DNA of 64,000 bases from Dinoroseobacter sp049801095 (GCF_049801095.1 NZ_JBNAGH010000011.1:1-64000), one strand, 5' to 3'. Shown: positions 1 to 9,030, counted from the first letter of the stretch. Numbers and translations are program-made. Notes: generated by a model not told the origin, from the letters alone.

Positions 1-252
1 GCGATAGCTCCGTTTCCTTCAGCGCAAGATCCACAACCTTGCGCTTCACGTCAGAGGGCACCCGATTCCAGACGTGATTGGGCTTGGGAGATTGATCCGC
101 CAGCCCAGCCTCACCGCGCTGCAGTATCGGTCATACCAACGGTAGAACGTGGTGCGAGGGATACCCAGCTTAGCCAGTGTTCGACGCGCCGACAGATGGC
201 TTTCTTCCACCAGCCGAATGATCTCCAGCTTCTCTGATGCGGCATACCTCAT
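1..252 (-). pseudogene. IS3 OrfB transposase N-terminus, frameshifted, truncated by window edge
   Basis: The first 45 or so residues match the start of IS3-type OrfB proteins: a helix-turn-helix, then a segment with TFYRWYDRYC. The frame then fails near 115-125. Shifting by one base restores the expected continuation DQSPKPNHVWNRVP and further in-frame sequence to position 1. A one-base indel therefore disrupts the gene just before the integrase core. ATG at 252 overlaps the OrfA stop (ATGA), which is the usual IS3 coupling. The DDE catalytic core would lie outside the window. Confidence 0.7.
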
Positions 253-614
253 TCGTGGTCGCCCCCATCCCCGAGCATGCTTTTTTTGAGAAGACGCAGC
301 TCAAGCGTCTGTTCAGCGACCACTTCCTTGAGGTCCTTTGCCTCGCGGCGCAGTTCTTTGACCTCATCACTGTTCGCAGCCCGCGCTGTGTCCCCGGCCA
401 AACGCTTCTTCCCGGCCTCCATGAAGTCCTTGGACCATTTGTAATACAGGCCCTGGGATATGCCTTCGCGACGGCATAGCTCCGCGATACTGTCCTCGCC
501 GCGCAGACCATCCAGCACGATCCGGATCTTCTCTTCGCTCGAATACTGCTTGCGCGTGGCGCGCTTGATGTCTTTGACGATCTTCTCGCCAGGGCTCTTC
601 GTTGTCTTTCTCAT
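249..614 (-). CDS. IS3-family transposase OrfA
   Basis: This 121-residue protein binds the element's terminal repeats in IS3-family transposition. It has the OrfA layout: residues about 20-65 form a helix-turn-helix (RKQYSSEEKIRIVLDGL, then SIAELCRREGIS and YYKWSKDFMEAGKKRL). Residues about 80-115 form a heptad-rich coiled coil (VKELRREAKDLKEVVAEQTL) of the kind that dimerises OrfA. I chose ATG 614 because homologous sequence begins there; the longer upstream reading is unrelated. The gene looks intact, but its partner OrfB is frameshifted, so the copy is probably inactive. Confidence 0.85.
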   Translation of the reverse strand: MRKTTKSPGEKIVKDIKRATRKQYSSEEKIRIVLDGLRGEDSIAELCRREGISQGLYYKWSKDFMEAGKKRLAGDTARAANSDEVKELRREAKDLKEVVAEQTLELRLLKKSMLGDGGDHE

Positions 615-696
615 CGTCCACTCCTCGGTGGTTACGATGAGCAACAAACTCTCTCTTAGCAAATGACCCTGTTTGGACCCATAGGCACTGACGTCA

Positions 697-1219
697 GACA
701 GGCGGGCGGGATCCTGAACGTGGGTGGTTCCGCGGTCGGGGCCATCGAGCATTTCTTGGCCGTTCAACTCGGCAAACTGACAGGCAAAAAGGTGAACCGC
801 ATTCCCTTCGACGGAGATGGCGAGGTTGTTGCCGCATACTGTCGAATTGGACCGGTTTTGCGATCACCAATCCGGGGCCGGTCCCCGACTTCATCGATAC
901 CGGGCAACTGGCAGCGCTTGCTATCCATACGGCGGAGCGTTCCGAAACCCCGCCCTATGTGCCGACGTTCTCGGAACAGGAAATCACCCACAGCCCTTTC
1001 AGCGGCGTGACGGCACCGGTCAACATCTCGGACGAGGCGAAAGCTTATCTCGTCGAGCCGATGACCGACCTCAATTACAACGCGGCATGGAAGACCCAGA
1101 ATCTGGCGCCGAACTCGGTCTCTCCCGGGCTTCTGACTGGCACCGAGTTCGGAACCTACTTCGTCGAAGCCAAGGCGGTTTACTGCGAGACGCTCAAAGA
1201 GGTTGGTTTGATCAACTGA
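697..1219 (+). pseudogene. tctC: Remnant of TctC-family tricarboxylate transporter receptor
   Basis: The sequence encodes the middle and C-terminal parts of a periplasmic substrate-binding protein of the tripartite tricarboxylate transporter (TTT/Bug) family. One frame reads GGSAVGAIEHFLAVQLGK and RIPFDGDGEVVAA up to about 837. Another resumes at 842 with NWTGFAITNPGPVPDFIDTG and continues to EVGLIN at the stop. A short deletion with frameshift around 838-842 joins them. The N-terminus and signal peptide are missing because the IS3 element sits there. The gene is therefore doubly inactivated. Remnants of tctB and tctA follow in the usual order. Confidence 0.75.
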
Positions 1220-1243
1220 TCATCGATTGAACGAGGAACTCCC

Positions 1244-1634
1244 GATGAAATGGTCGGAACTCATTCCGCGTGCAGGCCTCGTCGTATTCTCGGGGGGCTT
1301 CTCAAAGACTGTCTCGCACTCGATTACAACTCTGATGGTGGCTTCGGCCAAGGCTTTATCCGGCTGAAGCTTGCGCTCATAACCATCTTTCTGGCTGGTG
1401 CTGTCGGTCCCCAAATCCGTCCTGCGCAAATGCGCAGGACGCGGAGGATGACACAGGGCCAACCGATCTCGGATCGTTCATGCCCCTGTCGGAACCATGG
1501 TCCTGCTCTTTGTTGCTCCCCCTTGCTGCTCTGACAACGGTGGTTTCGGCAGTGTTTTGAAACACGCCCCGCTCAAGGCAGCAGGCTTGACGGCGATGAC
1601 GCTCGCAGTCATCGCAGCGACCTTCAGCCTGTGA
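1244..1634 (+). pseudogene. tctB: Remnant of TctB-family small membrane subunit
   Basis: Pieces of a tricarboxylate-transporter small membrane subunit can be read in changing frames. They are MKWSELIPRAGLVVFS from ATG 1244 (preceded by GAGGAA), then LDYNSDGGFGQGFI, then DTGPTDLGSFMPLSEPW, and a hydrophobic end AMTLAVIAATFSL before a stop near 1634. At least three frameshifts separate them, so no functional protein is made. Assignment rests on order after tctC and on the typical TctB start and hydrophobic segments; similarity is weaker than for tctC. Confidence 0.55.
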
Positions 1635-1671
1635 CTGAGCATCCCGGTAGTCTGAGCAAAGCGCCCAATAC

Positions 1672-1722
1672 ATGTTTGATGCTCTCTCACGTCTGGTCGG
1701 CGGCTTTGCAGAATTTTTTTTC
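1672..1722 (+). pseudogene. Possible 5' fragment of tctA
   Basis: After the tctB remnant an ATG at 1672 opens a short reading, MFDALSRLVGGFAEFFFTL, that resembles the first residues of TctA large membrane subunits. It stops within about 20 codons, where sequence related to a tyrosine recombinase begins on the other strand. The likely history is loss of the rest of tctA by insertion or deletion. The call depends mainly on the expected gene order. Confidence 0.4.
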
Positions 1723-1725
1723 ACT

Positions 1726-2013
1726 CTACAAAGTGCTACTGATCCTTGACGTAGTGCCGTCCTTCGTTGCCTGTTCAGCGTAGATTCCCAGGAAGTATTT
1801 CCGATGCATCGCCTTCTGCTTGAGCTGCGGCAACACGGGAGTGTCCCGGATCGTTTTCAAGGGGTACTCGCCTCTTCGGAAGCCGTTTGACTTGGCGGCA
1901 TCGAGGACGGCTTTGATCCGCTGTGCGCGACGCTTGGCCGTCTCGCGCTTTTCAGTCCAGGTAGGGAGCAGGACTTGGAGCACTTCTGGCTGGCTGGCTA
2001 CTGAAATCGGCAA
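1726..2013 (-). pseudogene. Tyrosine recombinase (phage-type integrase) remnant
   Basis: About 95 codons resemble the core-binding domain of phage-type integrases. The segment WTEKRETAKRRAQRIKAVLD, followed by GFRRGEYPLKTIRD and a VLPQLKQKAMHRK stretch, is typical of the region preceding the catalytic domain. The catalytic Arg-His-Arg-Tyr residues and the N-terminal domain are absent. The fragment suggests that an integrative element once ended here. No functional protein is expected. Confidence 0.6.
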
Positions 2014-2461
2014 GCGTCAATCTTGGGGAGGCATACTCGGCGAGCGTATTGACCCGCTGTTGGCCGTTCGTTGAGTTCGCGCCAGCTTCTTTGTCAGCTT
2101 TCCGCTTAGGGCATCCACGCAGTACCGCGTTGTCTACCACGCAATGATTTGGATGAAGTTGGCATGCGGCGGAGACGAAGTCCGCAATTAATTCAGCGTA
2201 AAAAACGGAAAATATTTTAAAATATCATAGTGCGATGTACTTCATGCCACATTTCATACCACCCTCTCTTTCCCTGAGTTGCGCTGCTTTTCTTCAAGAC
2301 AAATGGTGTCCAAATGAAACAGTGTGGAGCAGAGTAATCACCCGCGCCTAATCGTGGACAAGGTTCGTTTTGCCGCTTTCTCTAGCTGACCTGCTTAGAG
2401 CGGAAGTGACCCTGCGAACCGGTCAATAGATCAAGCGTGGCAAGCTGGATTTAGGCTCGGT
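2014..2461. other. Gene-poor stretch beside the integrase remnant
   Basis: I see no convincing gene here. The base composition is less GC-rich than the flanks around 2180-2330. Positions 2168-2180 repeat 13 bases identical to the 3' end of the tRNA-Ser gene at 56371-56383 and in the same orientation, which could be a decayed attachment site or chance. Confidence 0.4.
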
Positions 2462-3661
2462 CTATATTGCAACAAGATCGCTACCTACTCCCGACGCCCG
2501 ATACGCGTTCAATCGTTGCGGTGCAGACGGCTCTCCATTGCGCCGAGAGCACAATCCTTCAATCCAAGCCGCACTCCCTACTGCTGCGCCTGGATGGTCC
2601 AGAATTGCTTGTCGAATTGGGTCGTGGCTTCTCTCAGTGGCTTCAAGAGTAAGACGCCAGCCGCCAGTATATGTCGGCAAATACTGCCTGACATGTGCCG
2701 CCTTTGCGCGACAAAGAGCGCGCGCCAAATTAGTTTGATCTCGCTCACCTCTTTGGTGAGGAACAACAAGCCAAGGCTTGCGCGCAGACAGGACCTGAGA
2801 AGCCGCCACTGCGCTCGCTGTCGAAACCACGATATCGGCAGCTGCCAGCTGCTCTGCGATCGGTGCCTCCTTGGCAAGGACCTTTAGGGGGTCCGGCCGT
2901 TCTCTGTGCAGTTCGGACATCCCAGATCCAGCGACAATCCAGAGATGATCTGGAGTTGCAGCAGCACCAGCTGCAAGCGCAGCTTTAGACGGGAAAGACA
3001 TGCTCGTCTCCGCAAGGGCGAGAACAACCCTTTTGTCCATCGGAAGACCGAGACGCTCTCGCGCGACCCGGCGCGCGGGTCCTTGGCCAACACGTTCGAG
3101 ACCGGCGGCAAAATGTGTCTTCCAATACAGGTGCGTCGGCCAGACATCTTGCGCGAGCGCCTCGTGACACGGGACCAAAATTCCAACGGCATTCAGATGT
3201 GCTTCCTGATGTGCGGACCCCAAGCGCAGGTCGGCTGGGGCAAATGTCACATAGGGGACAGAAAACGCCCGCGCAAACTGGACGATCTGAGATCCGGCTT
3301 CGGCGATAACGAGCCCGGGTTTCGCGCAGGCGAACCAACTGGCGATCTTTGCCAGGCCGTACGATACATTAGAGGATTTGAATTCTTCGATATTGAGGGT
3401 CCACAGCCCTTTTGATCCTGTAGCGACGTGCTCGCATGGCTTGGTAAGCCTTGGCACTTCGACAATCTCTGCCCTGCCCGCGATCCCAGACACACGCGTT
3501 GCATCTGAACAGAACACGGTCGCTGGCTGGTGCGCGGGGAGCGCGTCAATGATCCGGCACGTGCGGAGGACTTGCTCAGGCCGTTCCGGACAGAGGAAGA
3601 AGCCAACCGGGCGGGTGGTGGAAGGCAAGGGGCGCACGGGGTGATTGTGGAAGTCACGCAT
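2462..3661 (-). CDS. Glycosyltransferase-like protein (GT28/MurG-like C-terminal half)
   Basis: A 399-residue soluble protein. The N-terminal part opens with a hydrophobic strand (RPVGFFLCPERP) and has a Rossmann-like pattern. The C-terminal part carries features of family-28-type nucleotide-sugar transferases: LWIVAGSG, EQLAAADIVVSTASAV and KPWLVVPHQRGERDQTNLAR, which resemble the donor-binding loop of MurG-like enzymes. The start at ATG 3661 is preferred over the upstream 98 codons because these are arginine/serine-rich, unlike a protein N-terminus. No partner genes for a polysaccharide locus are adjacent, so the sugar and acceptor cannot be predicted. An undecaprenyl-independent or orphan glycosyltransferase is possible. 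Confidence 0.65.
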   Translation of the reverse strand: MRDFHNHPVRPLPSTTRPVGFFLCPERPEQVLRTCRIIDALPAHQPATVFCSDATRVSGIAGRAEIVEVPRLTKPCEHVATGSKGLWTLNIEEFKSSNVSYGLAKIASWFACAKPGLVIAEAGSQIVQFARAFSVPYVTFAPADLRLGSAHQEAHLNAVGILVPCHEALAQDVWPTHLYWKTHFAAGLERVGQGPARRVARERLGLPMDKRVVLALAETSMSFPSKAALAAGAAATPDHLWIVAGSGMSELHRERPDPLKVLAKEAPIAEQLAAADIVVSTASAVAASQVLSARKPWLVVPHQRGERDQTNLARALCRAKAAHVRQYLPTYTGGWRLTLEATERSHDPIRQAILDHPGAAVGSAAWIEGLCSRRNGEPSAPQRLNAYRASGVGSDLVAI

Positions 3662-4317
3662 TTCGATGCTCCGTATTTGGATCGCAAATGTTTCGGACAG
3701 GCTCAGGCTTCGGCGTGAGTACGGTCGGGAGGTGCTTCTCAAGACGATCCCCCTCTTGCGGCCACAGCAGAGCGAGGAGGTTGTGACCGGTTCTGAGGCG
3801 TTGATTACCTGATGCTCGGCTGCAGGGGCGGAAGGAGGGCGAGTCTTTTCTCTGACAGAGAAAAAGAGGCCCTTGCTCGCCCGAGAGACGGGGACTGTGG
3901 AACAATCGGCTTTTCGTGGCCATCCACCCTCTGGGCGGCTTTTGTCTGCGACCATCTGATCTCACTCTGTCGCGCTAATGCGATGCGCATCGCGCCTGTG
4001 AGACGTGAATGCCTGTCGGCGGGGAAAGGTTCCCGCAAAATGGCTAATTCGTCGAAAGGGTAAAACTAGATCAGCAAACCCGCATCCTGCGTTTGACGCC
4101 CTTCGCAATAGGCTTAGGCCTGATCATTCCCCAAGGCCGACGGAACTTGTCACACGACATATGCGTTAACTGATCATGAACCGTGTCAAACACATCCGAC
4201 CCGCTCCGGAGCGCCCCGACCAGACAACGCGCCCGGCTCTGTCCGCTGCAAGAACCGAGTGCGCCAGGAGCAAGTCTCGCTCAGCATTTGTTCTGTTGCC
4301 GGTATAGGAGCAAGCTC
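3662..4317. other. Intergenic region between divergent genes
   Basis: No supported gene. It separates the divergent glycosyltransferase-like and Crp/Fnr genes and presumably holds both promoters. A near-perfect palindrome (CTTTTCTCTG then CAGAGAAAAAG) lies at about 3845-3868 and could be a protein-binding site. No EcfG-type promoter is present. Confidence 0.5.
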
Positions 4318-5067
4318 GTGTTTGCCCAACGCAGTTCCACAAATGACAGTTGCCTTGCGACCCGCTTGAGCCGGTATGTTGCGCTGACCCAAGACGAGGC
4401 CAAGTTCGTGGCCCGTATGGAGCGGGATGCCCGCCCCATGACACGACGGCAGAGCATCTTCGAGATCGGTGATGTCACCAACGAGTTGCACGTCATCAAG
4501 TATGGATGGGCCCTCGTCTATGGCCAACCTGTGCGCGGGCGGCGGCCAATCATCCATATCTACCTGCCTGGTGACGTTATGGGCATGGCTGAGCTGTCCC
4601 AACCCCACGCAAAACATGCGACCGTGATGCGAACCGACGGTATGGTTTGCCCTTTTCCGCGCGCAGCACTTGTCCGGATGTATGAAGAGGTGCCTCGTCT
4701 CGCGGCGTTGATCATGGCGTTGAACAGCCTTGAGCACCATGGGCTGCGACAAAGGTTTGCCGCGTCCACGAGCCTGACCGCGGAGGCACGGCTGCTGCAG
4801 TTTCTGGTCTCGCTGAAAAACCGCCTCGATGCGGCTCAGACCCTGGCGACGTCGCGGTTCTACATGCCGCTCACCCAGTCTGAAATTGGCGATCACCTTG
4901 GGCTGACCTCGATCTACGTCAACCGGGTGCTCAAACGTCTGAGTGACCGGGGGGTGCTGACCCTTCGGGACAAACACGTACAGCTTTTGGATATGCAGAA
5001 CGTAGCGCAGGACGTAGACCTTCAGAATGAATGGCGTGAAATCGACCAATCCTGGTTTCCCACTTAA
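4318..5067 (+). CDS. Crp/Fnr-family transcriptional regulator
   Basis: A 249-residue regulator with an N-terminal cyclic-nucleotide-binding-like beta-roll (about residues 40-130, including FEIGDVTNELHVIKYGWALVY and IIHIYLPGDVMGM). A C-terminal winged helix-turn-helix follows (FYMPLTQSEIGDHLGLTSIY, VNRVLKRLSDRGVL). I chose GTG 4318 because AGGAG lies seven bases upstream and family similarity begins just after it; the longer reading from 4183 has an implausible N-terminus. No N-terminal cysteine cluster for an Fe-S centre is visible, so it is not an FNR oxygen sensor. It precedes the heme oxygenase/phytochrome pair by 63 bases and may control it. Confidence 0.85.
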   Translation: MFAQRSSTNDSCLATRLSRYVALTQDEAKFVARMERDARPMTRRQSIFEIGDVTNELHVIKYGWALVYGQPVRGRRPIIHIYLPGDVMGMAELSQPHAKHATVMRTDGMVCPFPRAALVRMYEEVPRLAALIMALNSLEHHGLRQRFAASTSLTAEARLLQFLVSLKNRLDAAQTLATSRFYMPLTQSEIGDHLGLTSIYVNRVLKRLSDRGVLTLRDKHVQLLDMQNVAQDVDLQNEWREIDQSWFPT

Positions 5068-5130
5068 ACCAGTTTAATAGGTTGAGCAAAAGCGCTGGCG
5101 CGCGCGCGCCGGGGTCTAGCAAATCAGAGG

Positions 5131-5754
5131 ATGACCACTTTGATGACCCCGCGGCCGCAACGTCGGCGCTGGCCTAGCGCGCATGACAGCTTGCGACAGC
5201 GGCTCAAGCGGGACACGTCCAACCTCCACATGGATCTCGATAGGGTCGTCGGCGCGATTGATTTCGCGTCAAAGGCTGGCCTGACACGGTTTCTCGTTAT
5301 GCAGAGGATCATGTTGGGCATGCTTGGTCGCCACGGATTGGGTGACCTGGCTAAAGGGACCATCGTGGAACTGGCGCTCAGAGCGAAATTCGATCTCCAT
5401 CGGCTTTCGGCCAGGATCCCGTTTCAACCGAATTTGCTAAGCAATGACCTTGCCGATCTTCACTCGGAAGCCGTGGACTATGTCGTGCTTGGGTCACGCA
5501 TTGGCGCAGAGCATCTCAAGCGCCGTTGGAAGGTCTCACGAGATCCAGAAGTCCAGGCCGCACGGAGTTTTTTGACTGCACCGACCGATACAGAGCTTTG
5601 GCGCAGCTGTGTACGTGACTTGCAAGGCAAGGCAGCCCAAGGGGCCCATGCAGACCGGGTCGTGGATGACGCCCGTCGGCTTTTCAGCGGTTTCGCTCAA
5701 ACTGCAAGTTGCGATCCCCATTACAAGGAGACAGGCAATGACCGATCCTGTTGA
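5131..5754 (+). CDS. bphO: Biliverdin-producing heme oxygenase
   Basis: A 207-residue soluble all-alpha protein of the bacterial heme oxygenase family, which opens heme to biliverdin IX-alpha. The probable proximal heme ligand is His33, in DTSNLHMDLDRVVGAID; the preceding LRQRLKRDTS matches the family's first helix. Sequence conservation further on is modest, which is usual for phytochrome-associated members. The stop overlaps the start of the bacteriophytochrome gene by 17 bases, so the two are translationally coupled. This fits supply of the chromophore to the adjacent photoreceptor. There is no heme-uptake gene nearby, so an iron-acquisition role is less likely. Confidence 0.75.
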   Translation: MTTLMTPRPQRRRWPSAHDSLRQRLKRDTSNLHMDLDRVVGAIDFASKAGLTRFLVMQRIMLGMLGRHGLGDLAKGTIVELALRAKFDLHRLSARIPFQPNLLSNDLADLHSEAVDYVVLGSRIGAEHLKRRWKVSRDPEVQAARSFLTAPTDTELWRSCVRDLQGKAAQGAHADRVVDDARRLFSGFAQTASCDPHYKETGNDRSC

Positions 5755-8326
5755 GCTTTATGCGAAGGGTGGCGTCGATCTGACGACGTGTGATCGCGAA
5801 CCCATCCACCTTCTGGGCCGTGTTCAGGATTTTGGCTGCCTGATCGCAATCTCTTCGGACTGGATCGTTGCCCACGCCTCAGAAAACTGCAGTGACATTC
5901 TCGGGCTGGAGCCCGCGCAGTTGCTCGGTGCGAGCTTCACGGACATGTTCCCACGGGACACCGTCCATGCTCTGCGCGGTCGGATGCAGGCGCTTACGCG
6001 GGGCGAAGGGGTAACCCATCTCTTTGGTCTCGACCTGCTGGATGATGGTCGGATCTTCAACGTCTCCATCCACCGTGCGAACCGCTACCTCGTGCTCGAG
6101 TTTGAGACGGCGGACCCGGATGAGGCGGGGGCGCGGCAAGACGCTTTTTCGATGGTCCAGGCGTTGATCGGCCGGGTTCAGAGACACCGTGATCTCGACA
6201 AGATGCTGAAGGAGGCGGCGACCTGCCTGCGGGTGCTGCTCGATATCGACCGGGTGATGGTCTACCGCTTTGAGGCGGACGGCTCTGGGCGTGTCTTGTC
6301 GGAATCGCTGCAAAACGGGGCCGAGTCGTTCCTTGGCCTGCGCTATCCCGCGTCAGACATCCCCAAACAAGCCCGGGCGCTCTACACGCGCAACCTCTTG
6401 CGACTGATCAGTGATGCGCAGGCAGAAGGGCATGCCATCGTGCCCCCCAGCAGCCCGGATGGCGAAATTCTTGACCTCTCGCTCGCCCAGACGCGGGCGG
6501 TGTCACCGATCCATCTCGAATATCTGCGCAACATGGGGGTGCGGGCTTCACTATCAGGGTCGATCCTGCGGCGCGGCGAGCTTTGGGGGCTGTTCGCGTG
6601 TCACAATATGACCCCCTTCCATATCGGATTTGCTAAGCGCAACGCGGTCGAACTGTTCGTTCAACTCTTCAACTACGAGCTGGCGCAGCTCGAGGTGGAG
6701 ACCGAGCGCGAGGACGAGGCGCGCGCGCGGGAGCTGCATGATCGGCTCATGGCGCAGATGTCCTCGGGCCAGAACCTCGTGGACGTGTTTGACCCTTTGG
6801 CACAGGAGCTGCAGGACGTGATCGCCTATGACGGGATCGCGATCTACTCGGACGGGACCTATATCTCGCGGGGATCGGCACCGACCGAGGAGGAGTTTCT
6901 CGGTCTTGTGCGTTTCCTCAACCGGGCCCAGTCCTCCGAGGTGTTTTTTACGGACCATCTCATCGGCGGGTACCCGGAGGCCGAAGGGTTCCTCGACCGC
7001 TCAGCGGGCTTGATGGCGATGCCGATCTCGCGGACCCCGAGAGACTACCTCGTGATGTTTCGGCGTGAGGTTGCACAATCCGTGCTCTGGGCTGGGAACC
7101 CGGAAAAACCGGCAGAGCTTGGCCCCAACGGGATACGCCTGACCCCACGCAAGAGTTTTGCAGCCTGGCGCGAAACGGTCCGTGGCCATTGCGCCCCTTG
7201 GCTGTCGGCGGAACGGCGAGCGGCAGAGACCTTGCGGGTTACCTTGCTCGAAGTGGTTCTGAAAATGTCGGATGCCATGAATGAAACCCGCAAGAAGGCA
7301 GATGAGCAGCAGGAGTTGCTGATTGCCGAGTTGAACCACCGGGTCCGCAACATCCTCAACCTCATCCGTGGTCTTATCTCTCAGAGCCGGGGCGAAAGCC
7401 GGGATGTTGACGCCTTTAGCGATGTTCTGGACCACCGGATCCACGCGCTCGCGCGCGCTCATGATCAACTGACGCGCAAGAACTGGGACTGGGTCCCTAT
7501 CCGCAGCTTGGTGGATACGGAAGTCGAAGCTTTTCTCAGCAGTGAATTTCACCGGGTGACCGTAGCGGGCGACCCCGTGGACCTTTCGCCGCCGGCATTC
7601 ACCACCATGGCGCTGGTGCTCCACGAGCTTGTCACCAACTCCGTAAAGTACGGCGCTCTGAGCGTCGATTCCGGGACGGTTGGGCTGGATATCGCGCTGT
7701 CCAAGGATGGCGGATGCAGTCTGCATTGGCGCGAGATCGGCGGTCCCGTTGTGCAGCCGTCGAAAAGCCGGGGCTTCGGGACGACAATCATCGAGCGTTC
7801 GGTGCCCTTCGAGTTGCGTGGCAAGGCCGAGATGCGGTTCAAGGTGACTGGGTTGGAAGTCGACTTCTGGCTGCCATCAAGCTACGTCCGCGCGAGTTCG
7901 GTAGAGACGGCAATGCCTCCTGAACAAACCTCTCAGCCACAGGTCGATGTGGCCTTGATGGGCGAAGTGCTCATTCTCGAGGACAATATGATCATCGCTC
8001 TGGACGGGGCGGATATGTTGACGGAGCTCGGGGCGGAGCAGGTCCACACGGCTTCGCGTGTGGCCGAGGCCCTGAACATCCTGAAGACGCGCGAGATCAC
8101 CTTTGCGATGCTCGACATCAATCTTGGCAATGAGACGTCCATTGCGGTGTGCAAAGCGTGCGAAGCGGCGGGAGTACCGTTTGTCCTCGCCACTGGATAT
8201 GGCGGTGCCGTGGACACTATCGACGCCTTCCCCGAGGCTGCCCTCGTCACCAAGCCTTTCAGCCTCGATGCCTTGCGCATGGCCATACCAAAATCACAGG
8301 ACCTGGCCGCCCGTCACAGAGGCTGA
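5738..8326 (+). CDS. bphP: Bacteriophytochrome hybrid HWE histidine kinase with C-terminal receiver
   Basis: An 862-residue red/far-red photoreceptor kinase. In order it has an N-terminal segment with Cys18 (LTTCDREPIH), the usual biliverdin attachment site, then a PAS domain, a GAF domain with the DIP motif at residues 207-209 (YPASDIPKQ), and a PHY domain. An HWE-type kinase follows with His534 in AELNHRVRNILNLI and the WRE element in LHWREIGGP, and finally a receiver domain with phosphoacceptor Asp793 in AMLDINLG. ATG 5738 has AAGGAG upstream and gives a canonical N-terminus. It overlaps the heme oxygenase. HWE kinases in alphaproteobacteria can feed PhyR; phyR lies 5.5 kb away, so that link is plausible but inferred. 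Confidence 0.93.
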   Translation: MTDPVELYAKGGVDLTTCDREPIHLLGRVQDFGCLIAISSDWIVAHASENCSDILGLEPAQLLGASFTDMFPRDTVHALRGRMQALTRGEGVTHLFGLDLLDDGRIFNVSIHRANRYLVLEFETADPDEAGARQDAFSMVQALIGRVQRHRDLDKMLKEAATCLRVLLDIDRVMVYRFEADGSGRVLSESLQNGAESFLGLRYPASDIPKQARALYTRNLLRLISDAQAEGHAIVPPSSPDGEILDLSLAQTRAVSPIHLEYLRNMGVRASLSGSILRRGELWGLFACHNMTPFHIGFAKRNAVELFVQLFNYELAQLEVETEREDEARARELHDRLMAQMSSGQNLVDVFDPLAQELQDVIAYDGIAIYSDGTYISRGSAPTEEEFLGLVRFLNRAQSSEVFFTDHLIGGYPEAEGFLDRSAGLMAMPISRTPRDYLVMFRREVAQSVLWAGNPEKPAELGPNGIRLTPRKSFAAWRETVRGHCAPWLSAERRAAETLRVTLLEVVLKMSDAMNETRKKADEQQELLIAELNHRVRNILNLIRGLISQSRGESRDVDAFSDVLDHRIHALARAHDQLTRKNWDWVPIRSLVDTEVEAFLSSEFHRVTVAGDPVDLSPPAFTTMALVLHELVTNSVKYGALSVDSGTVGLDIALSKDGGCSLHWREIGGPVVQPSKSRGFGTTIIERSVPFELRGKAEMRFKVTGLEVDFWLPSSYVRASSVETAMPPEQTSQPQVDVALMGEVLILEDNMIIALDGADMLTELGAEQVHTASRVAEALNILKTREITFAMLDINLGNETSIAVCKACEAAGVPFVLATGYGGAVDTIDAFPEAALVTKPFSLDALRMAIPKSQDLAARHRG

Positions 8327-8357
8327 CGACGAAAATCGAGCGCTTGGAGGTGCCGGC

Positions 8358-8762
8358 TTACCAGCCTGAAGCGTGCGGCATCTCGTGCGCGGACCGCCTC
8401 GCTGCGTCGCGCGCCTGTTCGGTCAGGTCCTCCTTTAGGAGGGCGACATTCCGCTTGTTGGACTTGAAGCTCGCATCAAAAATGTCCCCGAAGATCGGCA
8501 CGCTGCCAACAAGCAGGTCGAGACCACTGTTCAGCCCCATGCGCGCGAGGGTGGACTTGCGGGCGCCCAACCTGTGCCCCTCATAGATCACGTAGATCGC
8601 GGGGCCGATGGTGACCAGATCACCCATCCCCGGGAGCAGGCCAAGCACACTGTCCCACCCGAACCGCCAGCCCAGCCCCGGGATCCGGAACCGCGCATCC
8701 AATGTATCGGCCATGCGATCCAGACGCGCAAAACGCATGTCACCGGGATCAGGCACGACCAT
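8358..8762 (-). CDS. DUF4112 domain-containing membrane protein
   Basis: A 134-residue protein of the DUF4112 family. The signature is visible: RFRIPGLGWRFGWDSVLGLL, then LLPGMGDLVTIGPAIYVIYE (a membrane-associated hydrophobic stretch) and VGSVPIFGDIFDASFKSNKRN. The biochemical role is unknown. I chose ATG 8762; a TTG at 8780 is also in frame. The start lies inside the 3' end of the upstream Pmp3-like gene, so the two overlap by 14 bases and are probably cotranscribed from the EcfG-type promoter at 8962-8987. It converges with the phytochrome gene, leaving only 31 bases between stops. Confidence 0.8.
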   Translation of the reverse strand: MVVPDPGDMRFARLDRMADTLDARFRIPGLGWRFGWDSVLGLLPGMGDLVTIGPAIYVIYEGHRLGARKSTLARMGLNSGLDLLVGSVPIFGDIFDASFKSNKRNVALLKEDLTEQARDAARRSAHEMPHASGW

Positions 8763-8925
8763 GCTCGCCCGTTCGCGCAATAATCCAGACGGCGTGGACG
8801 ATGCCGGGGATGTAGCCCAGCAGGGTCAGAAGGATGTTCAGCCAGAAATGCTTGCCAAACCCCACCTGGGTAAAAACGCCCAAGGGCGGTAAGAGGACTG
8901 CGAGAATGATGCGTACAAGGTCCAT
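8749..8925 (-). CDS. Pmp3/YqaE-family small membrane protein
   Basis: A 58-residue protein with two predicted membrane helices, residues about 4-22 (IILAVLLPPLGVFTQVGFG) and 29-50 (LNILLTLLGYIPGIVHAVWI). The PPLGV and GYIPGIVHA elements are the hallmark of the Pmp3/YqaE (UPF0057) family, small stress-linked membrane proteins thought to affect membrane potential. It is shorter than usual ORF cut-offs. ATG 8925 is followed by the family's typical start. A consensus EcfG promoter lies 36 bases upstream, which makes it a general-stress gene. It overlaps the DUF4112 gene downstream. Confidence 0.88.
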   Translation of the reverse strand: MDLVRIILAVLLPPLGVFTQVGFGKHFWLNILLTLLGYIPGIVHAVWIIARTGEHGRA

Positions 8926-8961
8926 GGGTCACTCCTCTGTTTTGGGAACGTTCAGAAGGCA

Positions 8962-8987
8962 AACGCCTGAAACAGGACACGGGTTCC
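8962..8987 (-). promoter_or_regulatory. EcfG-type promoter for Pmp3-DUF4112 operon
   Basis: On the minus strand, GGAAC at 8987-8983 and CGTT at 8965-8962 are separated by 17 bases. This matches the general-stress sigma factor consensus exactly. ATG 8925 lies 36 bases downstream. Confidence 0.85.
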
Positions 8988-9030
8988 CGCGCGATCCGTT
9001 CTGACGCTTTCGTTGAAAACGGGCGCGTGG

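Larger units (their letters stand above)
1..696 (-). mobile_element. IS3-family insertion sequence, partial
   Basis: The block contains the two-ORF arrangement of IS3-family elements, read leftwards: an OrfA with a helix-turn-helix and leucine-zipper-like end, then OrfB starting in an ATGA overlap. The element runs off the left edge. Its outer end is inferred near 696, where the reverse strand begins TGACGTCAGTGCC, compatible with a TG..CA terminus. Immediately beyond it, tctC-like coding sequence resumes without its N-terminus, which indicates insertion into that gene. The exact inverted repeat and target duplication cannot be checked because the other end is outside the window. Confidence 0.8.

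Noticed and set aside
2462..3955. A longer glycosyltransferase-like protein starting at 3955
   Set aside because: The extra 98 residues are Ser/Arg/Pro-rich and unlike an enzyme N-terminus; ATG 3661 starts with a normal first strand.
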